Source of the DNA: DASUFI01 sp036274635
GTDB lineage: Bacteria; Planctomycetota; B15-G4
Reading direction: 5' to 3'
Length of the DNA: 27,577 nt
Assembly (NCBI GenBank): GCA_036274635.1
Contig: DASUFI010000348.1
Location: 1 to 27,577 of the forward strand
The translations under genes and the position numbers were made by a program. Positions 1-6,906 of this stretch are shown piece by piece. A model generated the notes under the pieces. That model had not been told where the DNA came from. It saw nothing but the letters and a program-made list of their open reading frames with translations, and did no database searches. How positions within the stretch are numbered: position 1 is the stretch's first letter; the number at the start of each line of letters is the position of its first letter.

Positions 1-2
1 AT

Positions 3-158
3 CGCCAGATCATCCTGATGATCGAGCAGCAGGTCGCTCACCAGACCATCGACGTCAAGGCTTGGCTGGCTGAGAACGCGCGCCTTCGAAAGCGCTTCCC
101 CATGAAGCCGCTGACGATGGACGACATCGACGCTGCGAAGAAGAAGGGGCGCCCATGA
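3..158 (+). CDS. Antitoxin of a type II toxin-antitoxin pair, C-terminal part only
   Basis: The gene enters from the left edge, so only its last 51 residues are seen. The frame reads ...LMIEQQVAHQTIDVKAW, then a basic stretch with LRKRFP, and ends in AAKKKGRP. Its TGA stop overlaps the ATG of the PIN toxin (ATGA), the usual translational coupling of an antitoxin with its toxin. The tail is charged and probably disordered, as expected of an antitoxin tail that wraps the toxin. The DNA-binding N-terminus that would give the family (for example AbrB-like or RHH) is outside the window. The role is inferred mainly from position and size. Confidence 0.6.
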   Translation, partial: RQIILMIEQQVAHQTIDVKAWLAENARLRKRFPMKPLTMDDIDAAKKKGRP

Positions 159-652
159 TCGTCGTCGACACGAACCTCATCGTGGCCTTCCTCCTGGAGA
201 CCTCCGACCGAGCGCTGGCCGAAGACGTCTTCGCTCGCGACCGAGCCTGGACCGCGCCTTCGATCTGGCGCCGTGAGTTCCGCAACGTCCTTGCCATGGC
301 CTTGCGCCGATCAGGGCTGCCCCTGAAGGCTGCGCAGCTGCACTGCGCCCGGGCCGCCGACCTGCTCGCCGGTCGCGAGAGCAGCATCGAGGACGGCGCG
401 GTGCTGCGGCTCGCCGTGCAATCCGGATGCACGGCCTCTGACTGCGAATTCGTCGTACTCGCGGAGCTGCTCGGCGTGCCGCTGGTCACATTCGACCGCG
501 AGGTCTTGGCGGCGTTTCCCGCGACGGCGATCCACCCGAGACAGTTCGCGTCGGGCGCGTTCTGGGGCGACCGGGTCTCGGAGCGGCTGGCGGAGCTCTA
601 CGGCGCCCGAGCGAGCCGCGGGCGCGGGACGCGACGACGCGCCGTGGCTTGA
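155..652 (+). CDS. PIN-domain ribonuclease toxin (VapC-like)
   Basis: This 165-residue protein opens with the hallmark beta-strand MIVVDTNLIV, which supplies the first acidic metal ligand (D5). Further acidic residues stand where PIN domains need them: E41 in the segment WRREFRN, D96 in CTASDCEF, and D114 in VTFDREV. PIN toxins of the VapC type are magnesium-dependent RNases that cut tRNA or rRNA when freed from their antitoxin. The start is set by the four-base overlap with the upstream antitoxin gene. The last 25 residues are arginine-rich and lie beyond the PIN fold. The base composition looks less GC-saturated than the operons to the right, compatible with a transferred addiction module. 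Confidence 0.85.
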   Translation: MIVVDTNLIVAFLLETSDRALAEDVFARDRAWTAPSIWRREFRNVLAMALRRSGLPLKAAQLHCARAADLLAGRESSIEDGAVLRLAVQSGCTASDCEFVVLAELLGVPLVTFDREVLAAFPATAIHPRQFASGAFWGDRVSERLAELYGARASRGRGTRRRAVA

Positions 653-669
653 GCGCCCCAGGCCAGCGG

Positions 670-710
670 AAAAGAGGCGGGGCCGGGACCACTTGCGCGG
701 CCCCGGCCCC
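670..710 (-). terminator. Intrinsic terminator, best on the minus strand
   Basis: A 12-bp stem (679-690 with 699-710) closes an 8-base loop. On the minus strand the single imperfect pair is a tolerated G-U and the stem is followed by CGCCTCTTTTCC, a short T tract. On the plus strand the same position is an A-C mismatch and no T tract follows. It lies between the convergent toxin gene and the TIG remnant, so it may stop transcription from both sides, but it suits the minus strand better. Confidence 0.6.
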
Positions 711-1094
711 ATGAACGGAACCGACGGCGTCACGCGCACGGCGGGCGTGTCCACGTAGCCCTCCGCGCTGGTGCTCGCGGAGGCTGGTCGTCACCGCGAC
801 CAGCTGCGGTCCCGCGCCGCTGTTCACGCGGGTGCCGGCGGGCACGGTCGCCGTGAGCTGCGTGCTTGAGAGCACGGTCACTCCGGTGGCGAGCGATCCG
901 CCCACGTTCAGGGTGAGCGATGGTCCGACCTCGAGCTCGTCGAAATTGAGGCCGCTGACGGTCACCAGCGTGCCCCCCACCCTGGGCCCGAAGTCGGGCG
1001 TGGCGGCGAAGAGCACCGGCGCCATTCGTTCGGTGATGCTTCGTGGCGCGCGACCTCGGGTGGCGCGGCAGCCCGCCGGGGACGCCCGCCGCAT
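711..1094 (-). pseudogene. IPT/TIG-domain fragment, frame-disrupted
   Basis: On the minus strand, from the ATG at 1025 (or 1094), the frame reads MAPVLFAATPDFGPRVGG, TLVTVSGLNF and later STQLTATVPAGT. This is a clear IPT/TIG immunoglobulin-like domain: the TP-x-x-GPxxGGT opening and the VxGxNF strand are diagnostic. After VAVTTS, near 787-791, the sensible reading moves to another frame (SAEGYVDTPAVRVTP), so one base appears gained or lost in the CTCC run. Neither frame has a stop before the terminator at 670-710; both simply run on into the antisense of the toxin gene. The fragment is far too short for the cell-surface proteins that normally carry TIG domains. A relic of a larger gene or a sequencing error are both possible. 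Confidence 0.55.
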
Positions 1095-1098
1095 GCCG

Positions 1099-2232
1099 CT
1101 ACAGCGCCAGCGTCCCGCGCACGTGGCCGATGCCGCACCACGCCGAGAGCAGCAGCAGCACGGCCACCAGCGCCCACGTCGCCGCGCGGTCGCGCAGCCG
1201 CAGAGCTCCCAGCGCCAGCGGCCAGGCGGACCATGCGTAGCGGTTGATGCTCTGGGCCGCGATGCCGGTGAAGGACAGGGCCATCAGCAGCGTGACCAGC
1301 GCGATGACCAGGAGCCGTACGTCCAGGCGCGCCAGCCCCGTGCCGAGCAGCCCCCACAGCGGCAGCGTGAGGAACAGGACCGCGACGGTCTCGGGGTCCG
1401 TGAATTCCAGCAGGCTGGCCGGCCCGCCGAGGGGCACGAAGCTCATGGCCCACAGGTCGCGCTCCACGCCCGCGAGGTCCTGCGACCAGAACTTCCAGAC
1501 GAAGTAGACGGCCAGCAGCGGCACCGTGGCCAGCGCGGCCAGCGCCTCGCCCGCGGCGCGGCCGCGCGCACCACGCGGCGCGCGCACGACCCGCGCCAGT
1601 TCCACCAGCCCCAGCCCCAGCAGTGTCGCGCCCGCCACGTGCCGCATCATGGCGGCGGCACCGAACAGCCCGCCCGACGCCAGCAGCCAGCCCGCGTGCC
1701 GGCGCATTCCCCCGGCCGCCTCCGCGCGGAGGTAGGCCGTCCAGCCCAGCAGGCCGAGCAGGATGGCGCAGCTCTCGCTGTACGCCACCGTGCCCCAGAC
1801 CAGCAGTCCCGGCAGGCAGGCGCAGACCAGCATGGCCGGCAGCAGGTCCTCGTCCGGCCCCGCGAGTCGCCGCGCAAGGCGCGCGAAGACCAGCAGGGCC
1901 AGCAGCGCCGCCAGGTTGCTCACCAGCACGGCCGCCACCTGCGGCTCGGGCACCAGCAGCATCGCCGCGCGGATCAGCGCGGGATAGCCGGGCGGATAGT
2001 TGCGCGAGTACTCGTCGTAGTAGCCCTCCAGGGCGATGCGCTGGTAGGCGTTGCTGTCCCAACCGCGCGCCAGCACCCAGACCGCGGCCGGCGTGCCCGG
2101 CGCGCGCGGCGCGACGTGCCGCTCGTCCGCGCTCCAGCGCAGGCCGACCGCGACCAGCAGCAGCAACAGCGCGGCCTTGGGCACCAGCGTCCACGCCAGC
2201 AGCTCGCGCGTGCCGCGCGGCCTATCGCGCAT
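1099..2232 (-). CDS. Polytopic membrane glycosyltransferase, PIG-V/PMT-like (GT-C fold)
   Basis: This 377-residue protein has roughly eight to ten hydrophobic segments, starting with VPKAALLLLLVAVGL. The first periplasmic loop holds GWDSNAYQRIALEGYY (W58-D59), matching the WD...Y...I...GY pattern of PIG-V-like and PMT-type GT-C enzymes, where the acidic residue is the catalytic base. It continues with YPPGYPALIR, and later has AYSESCAILLGLLG and a conserved-looking RH in the segment MMRHVAG. Such enzymes transfer a sugar from a polyprenyl-phosphate donor on the outer face of the membrane. The gene starts 11 bases inside the end of the sulfatase-family gene, so the two are co-translated. Donor and acceptor cannot be read from sequence; a PMT/GT39-type annotation is an equal alternative. 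Confidence 0.65.
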   Translation of the reverse strand: MRDRPRGTRELLAWTLVPKAALLLLLVAVGLRWSADERHVAPRAPGTPAAVWVLARGWDSNAYQRIALEGYYDEYSRNYPPGYPALIRAAMLLVPEPQVAAVLVSNLAALLALLVFARLARRLAGPDEDLLPAMLVCACLPGLLVWGTVAYSESCAILLGLLGWTAYLRAEAAGGMRRHAGWLLASGGLFGAAAMMRHVAGATLLGLGLVELARVVRAPRGARGRAAGEALAALATVPLLAVYFVWKFWSQDLAGVERDLWAMSFVPLGGPASLLEFTDPETVAVLFLTLPLWGLLGTGLARLDVRLLVIALVTLLMALSFTGIAAQSINRYAWSAWPLALGALRLRDRAATWALVAVLLLLSAWCGIGHVRGTLAL

Positions 2233-3682
2233 AGCCCAGTGCCTGGAGCGCCTCGATGTCCGCCGGCGTCGGTGCCGCGGCCGGACGCGCCGTCAGCGCT
2301 TCACGCCGCTGCTGCTCTGCGCGCTGCCAGTCGCCCAGCTCGCGCAGCAGGTCGGCGGGTGGCGGATGGCGGCCGTCCACCAGGTTGTGCAGCTCGCCGG
2401 GATCGGTCGCGAGGTCGTAGAGCGCGTTGTCCACCGCGCGCGGCCCGACCGTCAGCAGCCAGCGGCCCGTGCGCACCGCGCGCAGATCGTCGTCCGCGGT
2501 CGCGCGGTCCGCGAAGCGCGGCTGGTCGGGCAGCGATCCGACGCTCCGCAGCACCTCGGCCACCGAGCGGCCCTCGGCGCCGGGCAGCGGCGACAGGCCG
2601 CACAGGTCGACGAGCGTCGGCATGATGTCCACCGCACGCGCCGGGCCCGGCACGCGCGCGCCCGCCGGAAGACGCCCCGGCCAGCTCAGCACCAGCGGCA
2701 CGTGCAGCAGCTCCTCGTGCAGGTTGCGGTGGCCGTGCCCGAAGGTCCCGTGCTCCCAGTGCTCGTCGCCGTGGTCCGCGACGAAGACCAGCAGCGTGTC
2801 GTCCAGCAGGCCGCGCGCGGCCAGGCCAGCCATCAGATCCCCGAAGTGCCGGTCGCTCTCCTGCACCTCGCCGTCGTAGCGGTCCTTCATGAACGTCCGC
2901 TCGCCCTCGCCCAGCTCCCACTTCTCCGCCAGCGCCCGGGTCATCACGTCCACGCTGCCGTCCAGCCGGCCCGCGGACGGCTGGTCGCCGAAGCAGCCCG
3001 GGTGCGCCTCGTAGGGCATGTGCGGCTCGACCGTGTGCAGGTAGAGGTAGAAGGGCTTGGCCGGGTCGCGGCCGTGGTCCAGCCAGTCGAGCGCGGCGTC
3101 CACGACGCGGCCGGCGGAGAAGCGCTCGCCCTCGCGGCGCTTGCGGGCCATGACGTCGAGCCCCTCGTCCAGCTCCTCGTACGTGGCGCAGCCCTGGTCG
3201 AAGCCGAACACGCGCGCGACCGCGGCGGTGACCGTGATGCCGGCCGTGTCCCAGCCGTGCTCCCAGTACCACTCCGCGCCCAGCGTCAGCGACGGCGGCA
3301 CCGTGCCGCTGAAGTCGTCCGGGAACGGCAGCGGCCAGGTGCCCGACAGGATGGACAGCACCGACGGCTGCGTCCAGTTGCTCGCGGCGAAGCAGTCCTC
3401 CACCAGCACGCCGCCGGCGGCCAGCGCATCGTAGTGCGGCGACGTCGCGCGGTCCGCGCCGTAGCAGCCGAGCCGGTCGGCGCGCAGCGTGTCCACCAGC
3501 CAGATGAGCACGTTGGGCGGCGTCGGCGCGGGTGAGGCCGCGGCGGGCGGTGCCGGCGGCGTGGCCTCCCCGCTGCGTCCGCAGCCCGTGGCCCCCAGCA
3601 GCAGCAGCAGCAGCGCGGCACTCGGCGCCAGCAGGCTGTGGTCGGACGGGCGCTCGGCCACGTGCAGATCCCGGAGGGTCAC
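2222..3682 (-). CDS. Sulfatase/alkaline-phosphatase-superfamily hydrolase, predicted lipoprotein
   Basis: The 486-residue protein shows the family order: PNVLIWLVDTLRADRLGCYG (metal ligand D64), the nucleophile loop SNWTQPSVLSILSG around residues 101-114, and a second metal site with VADHGDEHWEHGTFGHGH. A hydrophobic leader ends in LGATGC, a plausible lipobox (C34), followed by a Pro/Ala-rich linker. The place normally held by the Cys or Ser that becomes formylglycine is Thr104 (T-x-P-S), as in LtaS-like phosphotransferases, so a classic sulfate esterase is not assured. The longest frame starts at a GTG (3682) without a clear ribosome site; the GTG at 3661 would give a more normal signal peptide. 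Its partner is the membrane glycosyltransferase downstream, suggesting work on a surface glycan or lipid. Confidence 0.8.
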   Translation of the reverse strand: MTLRDLHVAERPSDHSLLAPSAALLLLLLGATGCGRSGEATPPAPPAAASPAPTPPNVLIWLVDTLRADRLGCYGADRATSPHYDALAAGGVLVEDCFAASNWTQPSVLSILSGTWPLPFPDDFSGTVPPSLTLGAEWYWEHGWDTAGITVTAAVARVFGFDQGCATYEELDEGLDVMARKRREGERFSAGRVVDAALDWLDHGRDPAKPFYLYLHTVEPHMPYEAHPGCFGDQPSAGRLDGSVDVMTRALAEKWELGEGERTFMKDRYDGEVQESDRHFGDLMAGLAARGLLDDTLLVFVADHGDEHWEHGTFGHGHRNLHEELLHVPLVLSWPGRLPAGARVPGPARAVDIMPTLVDLCGLSPLPGAEGRSVAEVLRSVGSLPDQPRFADRATADDDLRAVRTGRWLLTVGPRAVDNALYDLATDPGELHNLVDGRHPPPADLLRELGDWQRAEQQRREALTARPAAAPTPADIEALQALGYAR

Positions 3683-3740
3683 GCCAGTCTACTCGCAGGC
3701 CCTGGGGGGAGCCGCGTGACGGGTACCGTCCGCGCCCTTC

Positions 3741-3779
3741 GACGGAAGCTTGATCGAAGCAGTGCATTTGCAGTGCCTC
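3741..3779. repeat. Palindromic repeat, copy A (degenerate)
   Basis: This copy has GAAGC at 3745, six variable bases, GAAGCAG at 3756, the core GTGCATTTGCAG, and TGCCTC in place of the TGCTTC right arm. Spacing is identical to copies B and C, but the outer arm and the end of the right arm have decayed. It lies in the 151-base gap between the divergent sulfatase and aminotransferase genes. The rest of that gap holds the candidate -10 box at 3821. Confidence 0.7.
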
Positions 3780-3820
3780 GCTGCGCGCGGCCGGAGCCCC
3801 ACCCCGCCTCGCGCCCCGGT

Positions 3821-3826
3821 TATCCT
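3821..3826 (+). promoter_or_regulatory. Candidate -10 box of the aminotransferase gene
   Basis: TATCCT sits in otherwise GC-rich DNA and ends 7 bases before the ATG at 3834. A start site 7 bases past the box would place the RNA end at 3833, giving a nearly leaderless message. That agrees with the absence of a ribosome binding site. No -35 match is visible at normal spacing. Confidence 0.3.
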
Positions 3827-3833
3827 GCCCGGC

Positions 3834-5021
3834 ATGACTCGCTTCGAAGCGCGCCGCATCCAGGGCCTCGTCCAGTCCGACATCCGCAAGATGTCGCGCC
3901 GCTGCATGGAGGTCGGCGGCGTCAATCTCGGCCAGGGCATCTGCGACCAGCCCACGCCCGAGCTGGTGAAGGCCGCCGCCAAGTCGGCCATCGACGCCGA
4001 CCGCTCGATCTACTCCAAGTACGAGGGCATCGACGAGCTGCGCCGCGCCATCGCGCGCAAGATGGCCAGCTACAACGGCCTGCCCTGCGACCCCGACACC
4101 GAGGTCATGGTCACCGCCGGCAGCACCGGCGGCTTCGTGGCCGCGGCCCTCTCCTTCGTGGAGGAGCAGGACGAGGTCATCCTCTTCTCGCCCTTCTACG
4201 GCTACCACCTCAACGTGCTGCGCATGGCGCGCCCCACCATCCGCAGCGTCACGCTGCGCGGCCCGCGCTGGGAGTTCGACGAGGCCGAGCTGCGCCGCGC
4301 CTTCGGCCCCCGCACCAAGGCCATCGTCATCAACACCCCGTGCAACCCGTGCGGCAAGGTCTTCACCCGCGCCGAGCTGGAGCTCATCGCGCGCCTGTGC
4401 CTCGAGCACGACTGCCTCGCCATCACGGACGAGATCTACGAGTACATCCTCTACGACGGCCACCGCCACGTCTCGCTGGCCACGCTGCCCGGCATGCGCG
4501 AGCGCACCATCACGCTGTCCGGCTTCTCCAAGACCTACAACATGACCGGCTGGCGGCTCGGCTACGCCGTGGCACCTCCCGAGCTGACCGCGCGCATGGG
4601 CATCGTCAACGACCTGCTCTACATCTGCGCGCCCACGCCGCTGCAGCACGGCGTCCTGGCGGCCTTCGACCTGCCCCCCGCCTACTACGAGCAGATGGCG
4701 CGCGACTACGACCGCAAGCGCCGGCAGACCATGGAGGCCTGCGACGCCGTCGGCCTCGCCAGCCTCCCGCCGCAGGGCAGCTACTACCTCATGGTGGACG
4801 TGCGCGGGGCCGGCTTCGCCGACGACCGCAGCGCGGCGGACGCCCTGCTCTCGCGCTGCGGCGTCGCCTCCGTGCCGGGCAGCAGCTTCTACACCGAGCC
4901 GGCCGACGGCCGGCACCAGCTGCGGCTGTGCTTCGCCAAGAAGGATGAGGACCTCGCGAAGGCCTGCGCCGGGCTGGCCAGGCTGGGCGCCCCGGGCGGC
5001 GTCGCGGCGCGGCGGGCCTGA
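3834..5021 (+). CDS. PLP-dependent class I/II aminotransferase
   Basis: The 395-residue protein has the fold-type I aspartate aminotransferase layout: a substrate segment with NLGQGICDQP, SKYEGIDELRRAIA, the phosphate-binding AGSTGG turn, NTPCNPCG, ITDEIYEY (D199, Y202, contacting the PLP ring), and SGFSKTYNMTGWRLGY, whose K233 forms the Schiff base. A late Arg in HQLRLCFAKK would bind the substrate carboxylate. The family moves amino groups between amino acids and 2-oxoacids; the substrate cannot be chosen here. The motif usually written NTPxNPTG has Cys in place of Thr. An upstream frame opens at 3750, but its first 28 residues are translated repeat DNA, so the ATG at 3834 is preferred. The gene stands alone between divergent and convergent neighbours. 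Confidence 0.88.
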   Translation: MTRFEARRIQGLVQSDIRKMSRRCMEVGGVNLGQGICDQPTPELVKAAAKSAIDADRSIYSKYEGIDELRRAIARKMASYNGLPCDPDTEVMVTAGSTGGFVAAALSFVEEQDEVILFSPFYGYHLNVLRMARPTIRSVTLRGPRWEFDEAELRRAFGPRTKAIVINTPCNPCGKVFTRAELELIARLCLEHDCLAITDEIYEYILYDGHRHVSLATLPGMRERTITLSGFSKTYNMTGWRLGYAVAPPELTARMGIVNDLLYICAPTPLQHGVLAAFDLPPAYYEQMARDYDRKRRQTMEACDAVGLASLPPQGSYYLMVDVRGAGFADDRSAADALLSRCGVASVPGSSFYTEPADGRHQLRLCFAKKDEDLAKACAGLARLGAPGGVAARRA

Positions 5022-5034
5022 AGGGCCGGAATCT

Positions 5035-5056
5035 GGCGGCAATGGGCTCTGCCGCC
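5035..5056 (+). terminator. Hairpin after the aminotransferase gene
   Basis: A 7-bp perfect stem (GGCGGCA at 5035 with TGCCGCC at 5050) encloses an 8-base loop, starting 13 bases after the aminotransferase stop. No T tract follows, so it may be a weak terminator or an RNA-protecting hairpin. It stands just before repeat copy B. Confidence 0.4.
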
Positions 5057-5060
5057 GCCT

Positions 5061-5103
5061 GAACTGAAGCATCGCTGAAGCAGTGCATTTGCAGTGCTTC
5101 AGT
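5061..5103. repeat. Palindromic repeat, copy B
   Basis: The left outer arm ACTGAAGCA (5063-5071) is a perfect 9-base reverse complement of the right arm TGCTTCAGT (5095-5103). A second left arm, CTGAAGCA at 5075-5082, pairs with the same right arm over 8 bases. The core between is G-TGCA-TT-TGCA-G. Only one of the two left arms can pair at a time. It lies in the gap between the convergent aminotransferase and M14 peptidase genes. Confidence 0.8.
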
Positions 5104-5142
5104 GCGCGGCGCGGAAAGACTCGACTCTGCTGGCTCTCCGGC

Positions 5143-5187
5143 GAACTGAAGCATCACGGAAGCAGTGCATATGCAGTGCTTCAGTTC
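5143..5187. repeat. Palindromic repeat, copy C (best preserved)
   Basis: The outer arms GAACTGAAGCA (5143-5153) and TGCTTCAGTTC (5177-5187) form a perfect 11-bp inverted repeat. An inner GAAGCA at 5159 can compete for the TGCTTC of the right arm. The core is G-TGCA-TA-TGCA-G, which also reads as a direct repeat of GCAGTGC separated by four bases. By hand count 22 of 45 bases are G or C, far below the surrounding DNA. Copies B and C lie 39 bases apart in the same orientation. Confidence 0.8.
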
Positions 5188-5225
5188 ACGCGACGCGACC
5201 AACCCCCTCGTCGAGGAGGCGACTC

Positions 5226-6866
5226 TCAGCGCTCGGCGTACAGCGGCAGCTCGGTGCCGGCGCCGCGCCCCACCACGCCGTCGAAGAAGTCCCACACCAG
5301 CAAACCGTCGTCGGCGCGCGGGTCGAGGGCCTGGAAGACGAGGCGGCCGAGCGGCTGGTCGACGGGGACGCGCAGGGTCCCCGCCGGCAGCGTGCGGCGC
5401 TGGGTCGCCACGTCCAAGGTGGCCTTGCGCTCGTGGTGCTTCTGGTACTCCTCGGCGGCGGCGGATGTGTCGCGGACGGTGAAGACGTCCACTTGGGCCT
5501 CGCGCGCCTCGGACACGGACTCGAGGCGGATGCCGTGGGTGCGCAGCACCTCGATGACGGCCTCGGGGTCGAAGTCGGGGCTGGCGGGCGGCAGATAGTA
5601 GGCGCGCGGCGCGTTGAGCGGGCCGGTGCCCTCGAACTGCACGAAGGCGGGGATCGTGACGGTGCTGCGCTCGCCGTCGGCCACACGCTCGTCCTCGCCG
5701 GTGGTGGCGTTGGGCGTGATGCGGAAGGCGCGCAGCAGCACCGGCTCGTCGCCGCGGCTGACGAGGTCGGCGCCGGTGAACTGGCGCAGCTCGCCCTGCC
5801 GCGCCTGCGCGACCGTTTCCTCGTCGGCGCGGTGGCACAGGGCCACGAGGTCGTCGCCGCGTTCGGCGGAGAGGTTCAGGATCTCGCGCACGAAGGCCTT
5901 GGTGGCGGCGATGCGCGTGCGGAAGTCGGCGTAGCTGTAGGCCTCGGACAGGATCGCGAAGCGGTTGCGCAGGCCGTATTCGTTGGTGCCGAAGCGCGGG
6001 CGGTGATCGAAGGTGCGCCAGCCGGACACCTTGTCCACCTCGTCCTTGAACTCGCCCTCCTCGAGGAAGTTCCCGTAGTCGTAGAGCTCGAAGCCGTCGC
6101 GGTCGCGGACGCGGGCGCGCAGCTCGGGCAACCAGTCCTGCTGCTCGGCGCGCAGGATGTCGGGGTGCACGGAGGGGTTGAGCGGCCCGGCATAGGTGAG
6201 GTCGTAGCCGTGCGCGCTGCCGTCGGTGGTGTGCAGGTCCACGAAGAGCAGCGGGTCCCACGCACGGTAGAGACCGGCCAGCGCGCGCGCCTCGGGGCTC
6301 TCCAGCTTCATGGCATCTCGGTTGAGGTCGAGGTCCTGCGCGTTGGCGCGCTGGCCCGCGGTGTCGGGGCCCTGCTGCAGCGGCCGGTTCTTGGGACCGA
6401 AGCGGTCGTTGCCGTCGGCGTTGTAGATGGGCGCGATGAGCGTGACGAGCTGGTCCACGGGCCACGGGTCCGCGAGCGCGCCGTCCGGGCCGGGCGCGCC
6501 CCACACCACGTCGCGCAGCAGCTGGAGCACGGCCTCCTTCCCCTCGACCTCGCCCGCGTGGATGTTGGCCATGACGAACACCACGGGCTTGCCGCTGGCG
6601 CGCGCCTCCTCGGGCGTGCGCACCGTGGGATCGGCGACGATGACCAGCGGCAGCTCGCGGCCCTCGGACGAGGTGCCGAAGCGCGAGACGACGATGCGCG
6701 GGTCCTGCGCGAGGCGCACCTGCCGCAGGAACTCCAGCACGTCGGCGTGGGAGGAGGTCTTGTGGTAGTCGCTGGACTCGGGAACGGTGAGCGGCGCGGG
6801 CTGCGAGGGGCGGGTGGACATGCAGGCGGGCAGGCAGAGGAGAGAGAAAGTGAGGGCGCGGAGCAT
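5226..6866 (-). CDS. M14-family zinc carboxypeptidase, predicted lipoprotein
   Basis: The 546-residue protein begins MLRALTFSLLCLPACMS, a short signal peptide with an LPAC lipobox (C15). Metal ligands of the M14 family follow in order: HAGEVEGKE (H103, E106) and VDLHTTDGSAHG (H212), with the substrate-binding LNRD at 181-184 between them. LSEAYSYADF later probably supplies the general-base Glu, and a roughly 200-residue extension without a named domain follows. M14 enzymes remove C-terminal residues from peptides, and some trim peptidoglycan stems. It would act in the periplasm or on the outer membrane. It starts 40 bases after the upstream minus-strand gene ends and has no good ribosome site, so read-through from that gene is likely. 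Confidence 0.85.
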   Translation of the reverse strand: MLRALTFSLLCLPACMSTRPSQPAPLTVPESSDYHKTSSHADVLEFLRQVRLAQDPRIVVSRFGTSSEGRELPLVIVADPTVRTPEEARASGKPVVFVMANIHAGEVEGKEAVLQLLRDVVWGAPGPDGALADPWPVDQLVTLIAPIYNADGNDRFGPKNRPLQQGPDTAGQRANAQDLDLNRDAMKLESPEARALAGLYRAWDPLLFVDLHTTDGSAHGYDLTYAGPLNPSVHPDILRAEQQDWLPELRARVRDRDGFELYDYGNFLEEGEFKDEVDKVSGWRTFDHRPRFGTNEYGLRNRFAILSEAYSYADFRTRIAATKAFVREILNLSAERGDDLVALCHRADEETVAQARQGELRQFTGADLVSRGDEPVLLRAFRITPNATTGEDERVADGERSTVTIPAFVQFEGTGPLNAPRAYYLPPASPDFDPEAVIEVLRTHGIRLESVSEAREAQVDVFTVRDTSAAAEEYQKHHERKATLDVATQRRTLPAGTLRVPVDQPLGRLVFQALDPRADDGLLVWDFFDGVVGRGAGTELPLYAER

Positions 6867-6906
6867 GGGCGGGGAGCGTAGCGAGCGCCCGCGGCGCGGG
6901 GAAGCG

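Noticed and set aside
832..2625. Long plus-strand open frame across the glycosyltransferase and sulfatase genes
   Set aside because: It is an Arg/Gln/Pro-rich antisense shadow of the two minus-strand genes, which have clear family motifs. Similar long shadows lie opposite the RND, M14 and MuiA-like genes.
3750..3833. Upstream start for the aminotransferase
   Set aside because: The extra 28 residues are translated repeat DNA (copy A) and lack family likeness; the candidate -10 box lies inside this stretch.
5061..5187. Repeats B and C as integron attC sites or a CRISPR array
   Set aside because: No GTTRRRY/RYYYAAC core sites or integrase are present, and two copies with a 39-base gap and no third regular copy do not make a CRISPR array.
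5226..6866. Second, overlapping plus-strand protein opposite the M14 peptidase
   Set aside because: The plus frame is rich in His/Val/Gly/Ala shadows of minus-strand codons and has no domain; the minus frame has all M14 metal ligands in order.
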